Assembly (NCBI GenBank): GCA_017437705.1
Contig: JAFRYJ010000079.1
Location: forward strand, 1 to 6,750
Source: Lachnospiraceae bacterium
GTDB taxonomy: Bacteria; Bacillota_A; Clostridia; Lachnospirales; Lachnospiraceae
Reading direction: 5' to 3'
Length of the DNA stretch: 6,750 nucleotides
The first letter of the stretch is position 1, and each line of letters begins with the position of its first letter. The notes below the pieces were generated by a model. That model made no database searches. It saw only the letters and a list, made by a program, of their open reading frames with translations, and was not told the DNA's origin. Below, piece after piece: positions 5,447-6,750 of the stretch. Made by a program: the position numbers and the translations under genes.

Positions 5447-6373
5447 TTGGCTGAGAACACAGATAACAAAAAGGGATCCGGGAACATCATAAACTGGTAT
5501 CCGGACCATATGACAAAGGCCAGGAGGTCCATGGAGGAGGATATAAAACTGGTGGATCTTGTCATCGAGATACTCGATGCAAGGATACCGGTCTCCAGCA
5601 GGAATCCCGATATAAACAGAATAGCGGGCTCGAAAAAGCGGCTTATCCTTCTCAACAAGGCCGACCTGGCGGACGATAAGGCCAGCAGGAAATGGATCCG
5701 GTATTTCGGTACTCAGGATATACCCTGCATGCTTATAAATGCCAGGAATTTCAAGGATGTTAACAGCCTTGAACCGGTGATCACCGAAATAATGAAGGAT
5801 AAGATCGAAAAGGACAGAAAAAAGGGATACATCAATACCGTGGTGCGTGCCATGGTGGCGGGTATTCCCAATTCAGGCAAATCCACGTTCATAAATTCCT
5901 TTGCAAAAAGATCAGCGGCAAAGACGGGAAACAAGCCCGGCGTAACAAAGGGCAGGCAGTGGATAAAGATAAGCAAAAGCCTGGAGCTCCTGGATACTCC
6001 CGGCATACTCTGGCCCAGGTTCGACAGCGAGACTGTGGGCGAGCATTTGGCGATCACAGGTGCCATAAACGACGACATCCTCAATAAGGAACAGCTGGCC
6101 TGCAGAACGCTTATTATGCTTAACGACAGGTATCCGGAGCTTCTTGAAAAGCGTTACGATGTCCCCGCAGACCTTAATGATACGGAATGTGAAGACAGGG
6201 ATATCCTCCACCGCGCTTATCTTAAGCTTACGGATATAGCCGTTAAAAGAAACTGCGTTAAAAAGGGCGGGGAAGCCGATTCCGAAAAGGCTGCCAGGCT
6301 TATCCTTGACGATCTTAGAAGCGGACGCACGGGGCGCATAAGCCTTGAGCTCCCGGAGGACGAAATTGACTGA
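5447..6373 (+). CDS. rbgA: Ribosome biogenesis GTPase RbgA (YlqF)
   Basis: RbgA is a circularly permuted GTPase that acts late in 50S assembly, helping place L16 and other late proteins. The 308-residue product shows the permuted motif order: NKAD (70-73, G4), a G5-like INAR (97-100), the P-loop GIPNSGKST (139-147, G1), PGVT (164-167, G2) and DTPGILWP (183-190, G3), followed by the C-terminal helical RNA-binding domain. The N-terminal catalytic histidine is His21 in WYPDHM; the family normally has WFPGHM, so the glycine before it is Asp20. The start is TTG 5447: AGGG (5435-5438) lies eight bases upstream and no other start occurs before the conserved WYP motif, giving about 12 residues more than B. 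subtilis YlqF. It follows the signal peptidase homologue closely and overlaps rnhB by eight bases. Confidence 0.95.
   Translation: MAENTDNKKGSGNIINWYPDHMTKARRSMEEDIKLVDLVIEILDARIPVSSRNPDINRIAGSKKRLILLNKADLADDKASRKWIRYFGTQDIPCMLINARNFKDVNSLEPVITEIMKDKIEKDRKKGYINTVVRAMVAGIPNSGKSTFINSFAKRSAAKTGNKPGVTKGRQWIKISKSLELLDTPGILWPRFDSETVGEHLAITGAINDDILNKEQLACRTLIMLNDRYPELLEKRYDVPADLNDTECEDRDILHRAYLKLTDIAVKRNCVKKGGEADSEKAARLILDDLRSGRTGRISLELPEDEID
6355..6360 (+). promoter_or_regulatory. Ribosome binding site that fixes the rnhB TTG start
   Basis: GGAGGA lies inside the last codons of rbgA, five bases before TTG 6366. This supports an overlapping TTG start for rnhB over the later in-frame ATG 6453, which has only a poorly spaced AAGG before it. 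Confidence 0.75.
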
Positions 6374-6750
6374 CAAAAAGACCCTTAAAGAGCTTGAAAG
6401 AGAACGCAAACGCGAAGAAAAGCTGAACAGGGAACGTGAAAGGCTTAAGGAAATGTTTCTTTACGAGGATTCATATCCCGAAGCATTTCTTATTGCCGGC
6501 ACGGATGAGGCCGGCAGGGGGCCTCTGGCAGGCCCTGTCGTTGCAGGCACCGTTATACTGGACAGAAGCCGCGAGATCCTCTACCTCAACGATTCGAAAA
6601 AGCTTACACCGAAAAAAAGGGACGAGCTTTTCGACGAGATAAAAGAAAAGGCTGCCTTCTGGGGCGTCGGCATCATCAGTCCTGAAAGAATAGATGAAAT
6701 AAACATACTGAACGCAACGTACGAAGCCATGAGGGATGCCGTTTCTGCCA
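6366..6750 (+). CDS. rnhB: Ribonuclease HII, N-terminal part (gene runs past the window end)
   Basis: RNase HII cuts the RNA strand of RNA-DNA hybrids and nicks at single ribonucleotides misinserted in DNA, starting ribonucleotide excision repair. The visible 128 residues contain the first active-site motif [16 protein letters not shown] (46-61) with the metal-binding Asp47 and Glu48, then [10 protein letters not shown] (76-85) and the [10 protein letters not shown] segment (109-118). The remaining acidic active-site residues lie beyond base 6750. Residues 4-30 form a highly charged Lys/Arg/Glu helix, probably coiled-coil, shorter than the N-terminal extension of B. subtilis RnhB. The TTG start with GGAGGA overlaps the rbgA stop by eight bases, so translation is probably coupled. 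If ATG 6453 were used instead, the charged helix would be lost but the catalytic core would be complete. Confidence 0.93.
   Translation, partial: MTDKKTLKELERERKREEKLNRERERLKEMFLYEDSYPEAFLIAGTDEAGRGPLAGPVVAGTVILDRSREILYLNDSKKLTPKKRDELFDEIKEKAAFWGVGIISPERIDEINILNATYEAMRDAVSA

Noticed and set aside
5158..5658. A 166-codon minus-strand frame across the signal peptidase homologue and rbgA
   Set aside because: It overlaps two genes with clear family motifs and has no recognisable product.

Overview
The window is an ordinary-looking piece of a Gram-positive Firmicutes chromosome, most likely Clostridia and probably Lachnospiraceae. The reasons are the Firmicutes gene order ylxM-ffh-rpsP-khpA-rimM-trmD-rplS-lepB-rbgA-rnhB, strong GGAGG-type ribosome binding sites, a vegetative promoter of perfect consensus, a putative L19 leader, and clostridial wording in TrmD and RbgA. 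Base composition is near half GC by eye, with heavy use of AGG for arginine. The family placement is inference; no search was possible. All recognised genes are on the + strand. I see no mobile element, CRISPR array, tRNA or rRNA.

Layout. (1) Bases 1-690 hold the 3' end of an unrecognised protein with TPR-like helical repeats, followed by a short GC-rich hairpin. (2) A TTGACA-17-TATAAT promoter (751-779) faces ylxM and ffh. Directly behind it lies a 13-bp hairpin with a T-run that ends at the ylxM start codon. (3) ylxM (819-1148) and ffh (1160-2497) form the SRP pair. (4) rpsP, khpA, rimM and trmD (2559-4267) are tightly packed, with a 4-nt overlap and a 1-nt gap. (5) rplS (4419-4766) looks like its own unit: upstream promoter with an A-tract, a leader resembling the L19 leader, and a strong terminator. 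(6) A signal peptidase I homologue, rbgA and the start of rnhB (4879-6750) form a second close-packed run.

The genes serve protein synthesis and export. Ffh targets nascent membrane and secreted proteins, S16 and L19 are ribosomal proteins, RimM and RbgA mature the 30S and 50S subunits, TrmD methylates tRNA at G37, KhpA binds RNA, and RNase HII removes ribonucleotides from DNA.

Two points stand out. The signal peptidase homologue keeps the fold motifs of the S26 family but has lost both catalytic residues: Ser is Ala58 and Lys is Arg102. It therefore looks like a pseudoenzyme kept in a housekeeping locus. Second, the ylxM-ffh promoter fires straight into a hairpin that hides the ylxM Shine-Dalgarno and also has the form of an intrinsic terminator, which suggests a very short attenuator or translational switch.
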